From positions 20,515,512 to 20,579,511 of the forward strand of contig CM068313.1 in assembly GCA_034766995.1 (NCBI GenBank): a stretch of 64,000 bases of DNA, read 5' to 3'. The notes below the pieces were generated by a model. That model made no database searches. It saw only the letters and a program-made list of their open reading frames with translations, and was not told the DNA's origin. Shown here in pieces: positions 40,864 through 53,387 of this stretch; the stretch's first letter is position 1; every line of letters begins with the position of its first letter. The position numbers and the translations under genes were made by a program. This stretch comes from Acanthacorydalis orientalis (Eukaryota; Arthropoda; Insecta; Megaloptera; Corydalidae).

Positions 40864-42954
40864 TATATTAAGATTAAAAATAATAGGGATGGATATAATA
40901 ATAAACGAAGAACTATTCTGGAAAGTAAATGAATGTAAGAATTTATAGAATAACTAGAAATAGTGAAAAGATATTCTGATGGGAAAAATTTTCAGCCAAA
41001 CGAGAATTTTTAAGCAAAAATGTAAACTCGATATTAGAAAACTCTATAGAATTTAAGAACCTTTTACAAATGAATTCTTTTTTGCCACCATATTGATCAT
41101 CTTAGTTGTTACTTATACGGATTTCAATGTTAATGCCATTATCTTCAGATCGTCAAGGGACAGAAAAATAGTTTCGTATAGGAAAAAGGTATTTCTATAT
41201 TCTGACACGCTAAAAATGATGGCATTTCCATGGAAAAATCTATAAGCAACAATCAAAAATGATTTATAGAACAATTTGACCAGACTTTTTTTATGGTTTG
41301 AAGGAGCGAAAAAAAATAATTTGTGAAAGTGAATTTAGCTACAATGTCAGAACTCTGTTAAAAGTAAGAATCATAAGAAAAGCAAAAACTGAAAATAACA
41401 ATTTAATTTAAATATAGTTTACAAGACATTAAACTATTTTAGTTATAGTTATTTATTTCTTATTATTTGGCCTTATATAAATAAATTAGTTTTCTTTCTA
41501 TTTATTTTTCTTATTTACTGTTAACGGTTCGATTTTGAAATATTCACAAAACAATTTTAATATAATAATTAATTATACTTAAGTGCTTGAAATATCTTTC
41601 CCTTATTTTACTTGGATCTTATTTTTACATTTTCTAGAACTTCTCTTGATTTAGTTTGTAACTAACATAAGGTTGGTGTCATAAATAATGGACAAACCAG
41701 AGTACATATATTCCTTAAAATATATACTTTAACTACTTGAATTGTTTAACATAAATAAAAAATTTAATAAAATGTTTCAAAAAATATTATAGTAAGATTA
41801 TTATTCCACAAATGTTCCGTATAGATCTGATTTAATTAGTTAAATGTTAAAAATAATTATAAATAATCGATCTATAAAAATTATAATCTGTTATTTTTAT
41901 TCGAATCACTTTAATTCTATCCACAGAGATTATAAAAATATTAAAAATTCTTTTGGTATTAAAGTAATATTTATTCATTTACCAAATACTTTTATTGATG
42001 TTATGTTAATAGATTAATAAATGTATGTTAATTTGAGATATTTTATTGAACTTACCTGTAATTATAAATATCCAATTATGATATTATTTATATATTTACA
42101 TATCTCGTATAGAAAATATTTATCCTCATAAAAATAAATACAAATATAAAATTTCACGAATGATGTGTTATTCTTTTCAAAAAAATTATTGGTATTACTT
42201 AATTCGATGAAAAAATATGTAATTAAAATAAACATCTCTTTATAATATACGCGTAACATATTTTTTAAACAAGAAAAAGTGACATTTGTTTTCTATATAA
42301 TGAAATAAAATGAAATTAATAGCATTTTCTAACTTACACAATGTCATATTTTCATATCATTGTGGTAATTTAATTCAAAATAAATATTTAAAAACATCAT
42401 ATGTACATTTATGATAATATATTGTGTTTTATCTTGTAGTAACAGTACCTATGTTTGTACTTACCTCGTGTTTATATATATATATATATCTGAAAATGTA
42501 TAAATATTTTTATAAGATTAAAAGTTTGTTTCACAATTTACTGAATTCAAACTATATAGTATATTTAATATTCATGATTTTACATTAAAACCAACCAATA
42601 AATGAACAAATAATTAAAAAATCTTTTCTACAATATATTGTCATTTTATTTTGTTTAAAATACAATTATTTGATAAAAAATATTGCACTTATTGACACAA
42701 AAAATCAAAAAACTTTTTTTAAATATTACATGTTTCATATACTTGAACGAATATATTAAAAATTTTACTCCATCAATACAAAATAAAGTCAGACTGGATC
42801 ATTATGAATGGAGTGCCTAGTAGACCGCATGAGAATTCTAAATACCGAATGCGGTTATTTTGGCGTTACTTGTGAACATTAAACGTACCATTACAGAAAT
42901 TCACTGCATATTTACTTCTGAGATACAACATTTACATCCAACAATATACATACA

Positions 42955-43076
<122 letters not shown>

Positions 43077-43297
43077 TTTGTTGAAATACAAGACAGGCAC
43101 ACTAATTATAAGTCGTTTGTGGGAATAAAATAAATATATTATGTTTATTTACACGAGTGTACAATTAAAATATATAAAATTAATATATCATAAGAATTAA
43201 TAAAAGAACTTTTAACTATTTTATTCAATATTTTAGATTATATTATTAAAAATTAATTATTTTATATTAGTTTATTGTGTATATATATATATATATA

Positions 43298-44107
43298 CAC
43301 GTGGGTTATTTGATAAGTTTGGTAAATTTCTATGATGTGGCATCACTAGTCATTTAATAGCGTCGTAGCTACAAGTATCACTTTTCAAACTAGCATAGGC
43401 GAAATTTCAGCCAGAAAGGACGCGTTGTTCACGTTCTACAAATATTTGAAGCAAACATTGTAACAGTTACCGCAAAAATGGAAAAAATGGATAGGTCTTC
43501 TTACATCGATTCTTTGCTGTTGATGAAAAATGGATCCACCATTACGCAACTGAGTCGAAGCAGCAGTCAAAGCAATGGACAACGATTAGTGAAAGTACGT
43601 CAAGAAAGGCGAAAAAATTTTGTGGTCTGGGAAGGTGATGGCCACTGTTTTTTGGGATTACTTATGAATCAACCTGATCGACTAGCTTAGGGAAACAATA
43701 TAACAGGAGTCTATTATGGAATATTATTGGACCGTTTGAAAGATGAGCTGAAATAAAAACGGCTAAGATTGGTGCTTAAAAAGTACTCTTTCACCTGTAT
43801 AACGCGCCGCCCCATAAATCGACTGTCGCAATCGCAAAATTGCACGAATTAGGCTTCGAATTGATTTCTCATCCACCCTATTCTCCGAACTTGGGCCCGT
43901 GCGACTTCTTTCTCTTTCCAAACTTGAAAATTTGCCTCGATAAGAAGAAATTCTCATCGAATGATGATGTCATCGCTGCCGTCAATGCGTGTTTTGTTGA
44001 CTCGCTGGACCAAGTGTAGCCCTTAATGGAGACTATATTGAGAAATAAAATCGTTTTTTCCCAAAAAACAGTGTTTAACTTCTTTTTTACTATACTTATC
44101 AAACGAC

Positions 44108-44110
<3 letters not shown>
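43298..44110 (+). mobile_element. Mariner (second D34D lineage), N-terminally deleted, in a TA array
   Basis: The ends read GTGGGTTATTTGATAAGTTT on the left and, as reverse complement, TGGGTCGTTTGATAAGTATA on the right. These match the element at 58571-59352 and differ from the cecropia-type ends. TA lies on both sides; the left flank is a short (TA)n and the right flank is a (TA)n array to 44166. Length is about 813 bp, against about 1.3 kb for a full mariner. Confidence 0.85.
43460..44040 (+). pseudogene. Broken mariner transposase, catalytic half only
   Basis: In shifting frames the sequence reads FLHRFFAVDEKWIHHYATES (first catalytic Asp in VDE), KQQSKQWTTISES, NAPPHKSTVAIAKLHELGFE, then SHPPYSPNLGPCDFFLFPNL with the third Asp, and KKFSSNDDVIAAVNACFVDS. 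The second catalytic motif, normally QDNAP, reads LYNAP, so one catalytic Asp is lost. Frameshifts occur around 43620-43650 and stops around 43690-43760. The helix-turn-helix domains (about 150 residues) are absent: only a short leader separates the 5' end from FLHRFF. Confidence 0.85.

Positions 44111-44166
<56 letters not shown>
44111..44166. repeat. (TA)n array abutting mariner right end
   Basis: Pure TA beginning exactly at the mariner boundary. Confidence 0.95.
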
Positions 44167-44170
<4 letters not shown>

Positions 44171-44712
44171 GTTTTACGCCATACGAGAAATAATTTGGCA
44201 ATGTGCATAGAAAGTGCGTGAGTTCTTTTTTACCCAAATATAGGTAAAAAAGCACTAATGCTCTAAATTATTTTTTTAAGACGTTGCTATTTTAATATAT
44301 TAAATAAAAATTAGTGTTATGAACAAAACTTTTAAAAGAAACATTACTAAAACTAGTTAGATAAATTAAAGAAAAATATTAGTTGACAAAATAATTGAAG
44401 TCAATTTTTAATTGTTTAATTATTGTTCAAAAATTAAACATTTGAATATTTTGACAGCCATAATAGTAATTCGTAATCGAAGTGTATAGGTGTTTCGTTG
44501 TTTTACAGAATCTCTTGAGGTACGCTTCTATGCACGCTTGAAATTTCTTGATAGTAATTATTTGTTTTTCGTCCTTTTTTAATTAAAAATCTTCTCTTTT
44601 CAAAGTAAACAGAAATATCTTAAAAAATACAAATGTTTTGTTTTATCTCAAAATATTTCTTAGAACATCATAAAAATTATTACGTACATTTATCTCTCTC
44701 TATCTATTTTTC

Positions 44713-44714
44713 TG

Positions 44715-44769
<55 letters not shown>
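44713..44769. repeat. (TA)n array
   Basis: Preceded by a TCTCTCTCTATCTATTTTTCTG tract. Confidence 0.93.
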
Positions 44770-44773
<4 letters not shown>

Positions 44774-44894
44774 ATTACATTAACTTTCTTATAACTTAAT
44801 GTTGAAAAATCATCTAAGGAATCATTTCTGTTGAATAACAGAGTGTCTTCTTATAAAGATCCAAATAAATTTCTGATATATACATGCACATACT

Positions 44895-44897
<3 letters not shown>

Positions 44898-44961
<64 letters not shown>

Positions 44962-44978
44962 ATGTATGTGCGTGTGTG
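44898..44978. repeat. Compound (TA)n(TG)n array
   Basis: (TA)n then TATGTGTGTGTGTGTGTG and TATGTATGTGCGTG. Confidence 0.93.
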
Positions 44979-45268
44979 ATTTTTTAATTGATTGAAAATC
45001 CAATAACAATGAAACATTTGAATTAATAACTCTACTTTAAAAAATATGCTGCATTATTTCTATTTTCTACTAAGTTACTAAAATTGATGCAATTTATTTT
45101 TTCATTTATTTAACGTTTTTATTTATTATTGACAAATGTTTTAAAATTAAATAATGGAACATAATCTGTCAAATAATGGAAATAATGGAACAGAATCTGT
45201 TATTGTGTACATATACTGTCTTAAAAGTTTTATTATCGTGATTATATTTCATCATTATTTAATAATTC

Positions 45269-45274
45269 TTTATT
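45269..45274 (-). promoter_or_regulatory. Candidate polyadenylation signal AATAAA
   Basis: AATAAA lies 16-21 nt beyond the proposed last stop codon of the receptor gene. The hexamer is common by chance in such AT-rich DNA, so this is only positional support. Confidence 0.25.
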
Positions 45275-45289
45275 ATTTCCATTATTATT

Positions 45290-45552
45290 TCATTCACGTT
45301 CATCTGTTTTACAGCATGAATGATTATCGTGTTTTAAATAATCTGCATAATTATTTAAAGTCTCTATTTTGGAAGAAACGAGAAGAACTAAGTTTTCAGA
45401 TGAATTAATACAATCCCTCTTATCTTTTAAATGTGAAGTTGACTCTCGTTCTTTGACTGTACTCATTTTATACTTGAAACTGTCTGACTGAGATTTCGAA
45501 GAATTTCTAATGGATTTAAGACGTAACGAGCTTCTATTTGACAGCTTATCAC
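45290..45552 (-). CDS. CapaR: Probable last exon of the receptor: Ser/Lys-rich C-terminal tail
   Basis: The exon is 263 nt, with acceptor ACATTTTAG ending at 45553. The upstream donor leaves one base (A) and this exon begins GT GAT AAG, which rebuilds AGT and keeps the frame. It stays open for 86 more codons to TGA at 45290-45292, unusual in DNA this rich in A+T. The product is hydrophilic and has many possible phosphorylation sites, for example [20 protein letters not shown] near its start, as expected for a GPCR tail bound by kinases and arrestin. It has no recognisable domain. Support is the phase match, a strong GTATGT donor 456 bp upstream and the long open frame; homology was not tested. 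The alternative is that translation stops at 45986. Confidence 0.6.
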
Positions 45553-45790
45553 CTAAAATGTAAAACTGAATTTAATTTGTTAACAACGTAGTACATTATA
45601 TATTATTTAATTTACAAGCGGGCTATTTTTCAATACATTTAAAGATTTAAAGAAGAAGTAATAATATTAGTAATAGAAATAATTAATAATAATATTAATG
45701 AGTATTAAATTTTTTTTTTCAATATAAAAAAATTTAATCAATATTTATTTATGTCTATTAAAAATATGTTTTACACATGAGTACTTTTTT

Positions 45791-45844
<54 letters not shown>

Positions 45845-47944
45845 TTATGTAAAACAATATTGAATTATTTTTTCATAATTTTTTAAAATGTTGTAATAAG
45901 AAAATTAATGTAATTTTCAGCATATGTATTTTTACGATTACAATGTTTCAAAAAGAAATAAAAAATCAATTTTCTTATTGTATATTCACTCATGTATATC
46001 ACACATACTTTCTAGAGTAGTAGTTGTCGTATCCCGCAAGCTTGAATGTTCTTGCATACCCCATTTTCTCTTTTTGCGACCGCAGAGTATTTCGCGAAAT
46101 GCCACGCGATACCGATTTGACATGAGGTTATAAAGTATTGGATTAACGGTTGACGACACATAATATAGTACTCCTGTGATGTAAAACATCCATTCGTTTA
46201 TGTATTTGTAGTATTTTAAATCTCTTCCATAAATAAACAGTAATCGTTGAGCATGAAATGGCGCCCAACAGACAAAGAATGCAATCACGACAGCAGCTGA
46301 AATTATATAAATTAAATACATATTTTCTCTTTTTTGATTGACAAATTACATCTATACATTTTATATACGATATTTCCTTTGAAACTGAGATAATCACTTG
46401 TAAAATGAATATATATTTTTTACATTTAGGAACATCTCTCTCTCTCTCTCTGTAAATATATACACGTGTGTATGTATATGGATATATTTTTGCAAGTATT
46501 TTTTTGTAAAAAAAATAATGAAGCGCACTATTACGACTAGATTTTGTTTAAAAATAGAATATAAACAGAATATATGAATAAATTAATTATTCATGATGTT
46601 TGTTTTACAAAAAGCTAAAAATAATTTGATTGGAAATGATTTTACTTTGAAACTAAAAACATTTTATAAATTTGTAAATCACTATCCAATGTAAAAGTAT
46701 TTTTTTTTTGTAAAAAAGGGAGACAAAATTATTTGATTAACAAAATTTAACGCAACATAAATCTATTTATCACCCGAACCAGACGGGGCTTCATAAATCT
46801 ATCAAAAAAATGAATTTGATTCAAAAGCATACAAACTGAATTATTTATGTCGTTTTTGCACGACTTTCTCTCTATAAAATTTCATTTAAATCTATTCATA
46901 TTTCCGCATTTTTATGTTTATCGATCAAGGTACAAAAAAAAACAACACTCATAAGAAACCTTATAAACGTAAACTTGTATAAGCTTAAAAATAACGATTC
47001 GACATAAAATAAAGCCAAATATTTTTTCTTCTCAGTTTCATATATCACTTGCGTTCACGGTCGTTGAATGTGAATGAAATATGAAATATTAGTATTCGAC
47101 ACACATTTTTAGTATTATCCGTCGATTTTCTACAGAGACGTTTAAGGAGGTATGTTATCAAAAAGATACTCATACATGATGTTTTGACATATTGTAGTTT
47201 ACAATTTCTAACAGACATGAAAATGCATGGAAAAGTATCTCTGCTATTTATAATATGTTGGTGTACTGCATAGAATAGAAAGATTAAAAGAATGTGTCGA
47301 GTTTTCCAGACGACACCCGGCATTGAATTGTGTTACAATGTATTAAAAGACATATTTTATTTAAAAAAAAGTATTCAGAAGCGTATATTATAAACAGAAT
47401 TAATTTTTTTCTATAGATCAAACATATATTTCGCATACTTGATTTTTTATTCAACTCAATTTATGAACTTTTCTTTTAAACATTTTTTTATTATACAGAA
47501 TAAATATATGAAATATTAACTGAAAGTATGAATGGTAAATTTAATATTTTTTTATTTTTATAGAATAATCAAATTGAAAAAATAATATATGGCGTAATAG
47601 AATTTAAAAAATGAACAAAACATTTAAATAAATATACTTTTAACATTAATGTAATGTAACTTCTGTTAAAATAAATTCATTTTAATATTTTTTATTTAGT
47701 AGTAATTAAAATGATTAAATCATTTACTTTTATATATTATATTTATTTAGAATGATATATTTGGGAACTATTTACATGTAACATTAAAAAATGAAAAATA
47801 AAATTAGGTATGATTAATTTTAATCCCTTTTTAAATAAAGCAAACATTTTCTAATATATTTTTTCCACAATTAACGCTTACTTTTACCCATAAACTAGTC
47901 CACAAACTAATATCTATATATATATATATATACATGCATATATA

Positions 47945-48004
<60 letters not shown>

Positions 48005-48365
48005 CGCCTCTATGTAGTTGTACACAAGAATTAATCAATATATATGTATGTACGAGTATATACTACAACAATCTCTTTTATGTTTGTTATCCTTTGGGCT
48101 ACACTTTGTCGCTACTACTTGTTTTAACACTCATCATCTTCACGTAGATTCTTATGTAGTTGTTTTAATTTTGGAGTATCTTGAAATACGTGCAAAAAAG
48201 ATTGCTACAATTATAGTTGATGCAAAAAAATAATTTTATGTTTATAAGTACAACACATCGATTACAAACATATTATTTTTATTATATATAATAAGACTTT
48301 CCCTAATTTTGATTATAATACTAACAGAAATCTAGATATACATATTCGCAAAATTAGTCTATAAG

Positions 48366-48397
<32 letters not shown>

Positions 48398-49987
48398 ATA
48401 ATATAGACTTAAATTATATAAATATATTATGCTGAATAGTTAAGAACTAATTGATGTATTTCAAAGAATTAACAAATAAATAATCAGACATGTTCTATAT
48501 ATAATCATAGTTTATTCTTATAAAATATGTGCTTTTTATTGGAATATATACACTATTATATTAATGATATTTTTAATTCTTTCCAGTTTCTTTAAAAATT
48601 GAGAATTAATAGTTCATGTAATCATATATTTAAAACTATAATTAAAAAAAAATATTTTATAATAATTTTTAGTATAATAAAATTCGTATATTCGAAAATA
48701 AGAGTTTTGTTATTATGAGTCTTTAATAATATAATGTTTTTTTTCTTATTTTGTATCAAGTAATTAATGCATTGTAATCAAATCCTGACGCGTGCTATAT
48801 CACGCAAGAAGCAGGCAAAAAATCGCTGACATATAATTACACATTGAAGAAAATTGTTCTAGTTTCCAAATTACTTATTGTTTTTTCACAAAATTTTAAT
48901 TTACTTATTATAAAATCAACGATAATTTAAAAATGTGTTCTTTTATATTCGCCCCATTTGCAACAAAACTCTAGTACATTCCGTTGTCGTGTGTTATTTA
49001 TTTTTCGTTTTAAATGTACAAAACAGTTATTGTTTTTATTGATAAAACATATTTTTGTAAACTGTTACCGTACTGAGCGTAACTTTCTGTAACTTACCAA
49101 AAACAGATTTTTACTGTAAGCAAAGCAATAATGACATACTTATGTAGTAATCGATTGAGAGAGAACATGTTTCTGTTTTTGAGAAATAGTTTATTTGGAA
49201 TATCTTTAATAACTTATATTTGTTAAATAATTTAAATATTTAAGTTTCAACTGTATAGTGTGAACCAAATAGAATAATATTAATAAATCTTAAAGCTTAA
49301 ACAAAACACAGCGATTTCTAGTAATATGTAAGAAATGTAGTGCCACTGCAATTACCACTATTTACATTAAAATGTACAAAAATAAAAAATGTGAGAATGA
49401 CACAAACAAGAAGTGAAGAAAAATAAAAGAATAATCAAATGGATAACAATATTAATTAGATTCTAAGATAGTCTAATGAAGTACTTATGAATTATCTGGC
49501 ATAACTAATGCAATGGACTTTTGGGTAAAATAATCGTTAATCTCAATAGAAAATTAGCATTTCTTCAACAGTGAATAGTCAAAAGTTGAAGATAATAAAA
49601 TATGTGGAGAATCAATTAGTTACGTATGAAAGACTATTGATTCTTGTAAAAATTCTTGTTAACAGATTTATTGTTATAAGAAAATGTATTCACATTTATT
49701 TTGAAATGTACTCACATTGTTATTAGAAAATGAACTCATATAAAATCAAATATTAATTTAATTGAAGGAAAAATTATAATTTTTATGTTAAAACAAAACA
49801 GTCATTGTGATAAAAAATACTTCACGCTCTTATATTATATTATATATTGCACTTCTTGTGTACAATAGAACTTGAAGTAAATGAATGCATGAACGTTCAT
49901 AATATAGTGTCATGTGTTGTGTGTTATGTTAACTTTATATCCTTATAATATCTAATGTTTCGTTATAAAATTATACTGTATATATAC

Positions 49988-50018
<31 letters not shown>

Positions 50019-50967
50019 CATTCTTGACAAATTTTCTGCTTTTTGAATATAACACTAACCATTTGAAATAAATTTTATTATAATATAGTTATTATTTATT
50101 CGAATTTATAAAATATATGACACACTAGATAAAAATAATATAGAATGAATGTTTTTTGATTTATCTAAATAAATTTATACGAGTTGAAGATTTAACTTTA
50201 TTTATTGTTATGCAGTGTCACTAAAATAAAAGTTTTTAGTCTTCAAAAGCGTAGAAAGTTTCAAGAAAACAAGTATAAAAAAATTATGTGGGATACGATT
50301 ATTGATTATCGCTAAACTTATGGAAACATTCTACTTTTTTAATTGTATACTTACACAAGGCATAAATGTATGACCTAATTTTTTTTTGTAAATTTAGAAA
50401 GTATATATTTATTTTATATTTAATGTAATTAATCTTCTAAATGTAATTAACCAAACAAATATAAGAAACAATAGTTATAACAAAAAAATATAGTCATTAT
50501 TGTACGAGTAGTATTCGTTATAATCAAGCTTATCGCTCTCTCTCTCTCTATCTCTCTGCATATATATATATATATATAAAGAATAATAATTCTATAGCAG
50601 AAGTCATTTGATTGCAAATAACTCTTATTGTGATAAATTTTCTTTCAATACCATAAACTTAGTATATCAGTGCGTCTATTTTGTAACAAGAAAAAATATT
50701 GAAAAAAGTGGTATAAATAACCATATTGGAGTCGAACCGAAAAGCATTCTTCACGTCATGTGCACACACATTTTTTTAAATTCGTACCTATATAGATATA
50801 TATTCAAATAAATTTATTTTAAAATTTGAATACAAGGAATTTACTTAGAGAACAATAAATTTTAAGAAAAAAATCTTTCTCGTAACACAGAAAAATGATA
50901 TGAATTTTATTTAAAAACAAATTATTACTAAGTCTTCTGTTTATGAATACGTACATAATTAGTACAA

Positions 50968-51016
<49 letters not shown>

Positions 51017-51974
51017 TATAAATTCTACATGAAACATTAAAATATTTTATTTAAACACAAATCCATTTCAAATATTTGTTCATTATTATGAATTAAGTAT
51101 ATGTAATAAAATATTTATAATATATTTTATTAATAAACGAATCAAAATGAAAATTTAATAACTTTATAGGAATATATGTAATTATATATATATATATATA
51201 CGTATAACATACATACCGCTATATATCAGGAATGTAATATTATTTTGTGTCTTTGTAATATAAAAATCAAATAAGAAAAATAAATTTGATTTTGGTAGGC
51301 ACTTCCTTATCATTTTTATTTACGTGTTATGTATATGGGAATATATGAATTGAGTATATGGTTTATCTAAAATGAAAATATTCAGAAAATGCATAAAAAA
51401 ATTAAAAATATAGTTATATGATTCATATATAGTACTTCACATAATTAATTTTCTTTTCTCTTAAATTAGCTTTTAGTTAGAAAAACGAATAATTTCCTTT
51501 TTAATGTAATTGTGAAATTTATACGAAAATTAACAAACAATAAAGAATACGTATTTGTTAGGTAAAAGTAATTAAATGAAATTAAATTATAATGAATGAA
51601 TAGATAATAATTTAATTATTTAATAATTAGTTTCTGTATTTATATGACTGTAAAAATATATAAAAGTACTTTCTGTTTTAAGTTGAATGAAATTGTTCAC
51701 TGACTATGAAATTTAAATTTTAAATATAAAATTAACCTACGAACAAGTGACGCGTAGCAATTCATCGTACATTTTTCATTTTTTATAAAGTAAGGTATGA
51801 AATTAAATCAGAATTTAAATCAATATAAAATAAATATTCAGCAAGGTGAAATAAATTCATTTTAAAGAAAAATCAATGCTGTTTATGCTTGTTTGGGGAT
51901 CTACTGATTTATTTTTACATATCTCTGGAGATTATAGTATTTATTATATGGTGCACTGTGTTATAGATTCGTGA

Positions 51975-52043
<69 letters not shown>

Positions 52044-53352
52044 CATTTTAAATATTTTTTTATATATTTTTTTAATAATTATGCATGATTAAAAATATAT
52101 TTTATGATAGGATAAATTTTAAAAATCATTTTTTATTTATCAAATTACTTTACCTTTAAAAAATTACAATTTTAAACATTTGCAATAACAAGATGAGATA
52201 GAAAAAATAGAATAAAATAACTACAAAAAAATAAATAAGAGTTATAGACATAATGAAAATAAATAAAAAATATTGAAAATGTATCAGGTACATCTGTGGC
52301 AAGCTTCATTTTATGTAACATCCTACATGAATTAACAAAAAGAATATTTTTATTTTTTTCAAAATTTTCAATCAGTACCTTTCATTTTAAAAAATCACTT
52401 ATCTTCAGGTGTACAAGAAATAATGGATTTAATACAGTTAAAATAACAAAACGTAAGATTTCGGTATTAATATTTCTAATCTTCCAGTATTAATTAATAT
52501 AATTTTTTATTTTTTGCAAAAGGTTGTTTATTTTTACAGATATAAAAAAAATAAAAATGAGAATATTTAAATTTCGAAAATCGTATTATTAAACATTTAG
52601 ATATCACTATATTTTGATATCACTATAGGAATATTTCAATCGTTACATTTGCTTCACACTAAAATACGGTCGCCAAGCGAGTGAGTCACGTCGTTTCCTA
52701 AACGCTATATCCGTTGCATTCAAGAAGAAAGTTTACTTTGTTACAAGATTAAGAACACTATCGCTAAAGATGTTTCACACTAAAACTTTGAAATGGTAAT
52801 ATTTGAGATATATTGCAGAAGATAGGACAGCTGATAGTCATAATTAAGAATAGGAGCTATTATCTTTAAAAACCTCAATAAATGAATAAAATTTACATTT
52901 AAAAAATCATTCAAATAGGAAAACACAAGAAACATATGGTATTTAAAAATTTGTTAAAATTAATATTTTTTGTTTTGAAATAAAAACAAAAGTTTGTATA
53001 TAACATACTTTTTATTCATATCTCTTATAAAAAAAAAAAACTATTTTAACCAAACTTTGCAATTGAAAAGTCCTCTAAAAAATCGCGAATTTGATGAAAA
53101 TCACAGATGTTCTTAGTGTTAAACCGTAAAAATTAAAAAAGCGTATGAACATGTAAGTAGTATTCGTAAATTTTTTTGACAATAAAAAGCAATTTAATTT
53201 TCATAGCAGCTAAATTCTATTGCGTGACTAAATTTACACGAATAGATTTTTTTATACCTTTAAATATTTTAAATTATAATAAATTTATTTGAATATACGA
53301 GATATATGCTTGTATATATATGCTTGTATATATATGCTTGTATATATATGCT

Positions 53353-53387
<35 letters not shown>

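Larger units (their letters stand above)
44167..45268. other. Downstream flank of the receptor gene
   Basis: AT-rich, with TA arrays at 44713-44769 and 44898-44978. It probably includes the receptor 3' UTR near its right end; no other gene seen. Confidence 0.6.

Noticed and set aside
45154..45408. 84-codon plus-strand frame starting MEHNLSNNGNNG
   Set aside because: It is antisense to the proposed receptor tail exon, whose splice phase and composition fit better.
45986..46008. TGA at 45986-45988 as the certain end of the receptor
   Set aside because: It lies just beyond a strong GTATGT donor that joins a long in-phase exon, so it is kept only as an alternative end.
46143..46397. 84-codon minus-strand frame overlapping the TM6-TM7 exon
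   Set aside because: A shadow of the receptor exon in another frame; it crosses the acceptor site.
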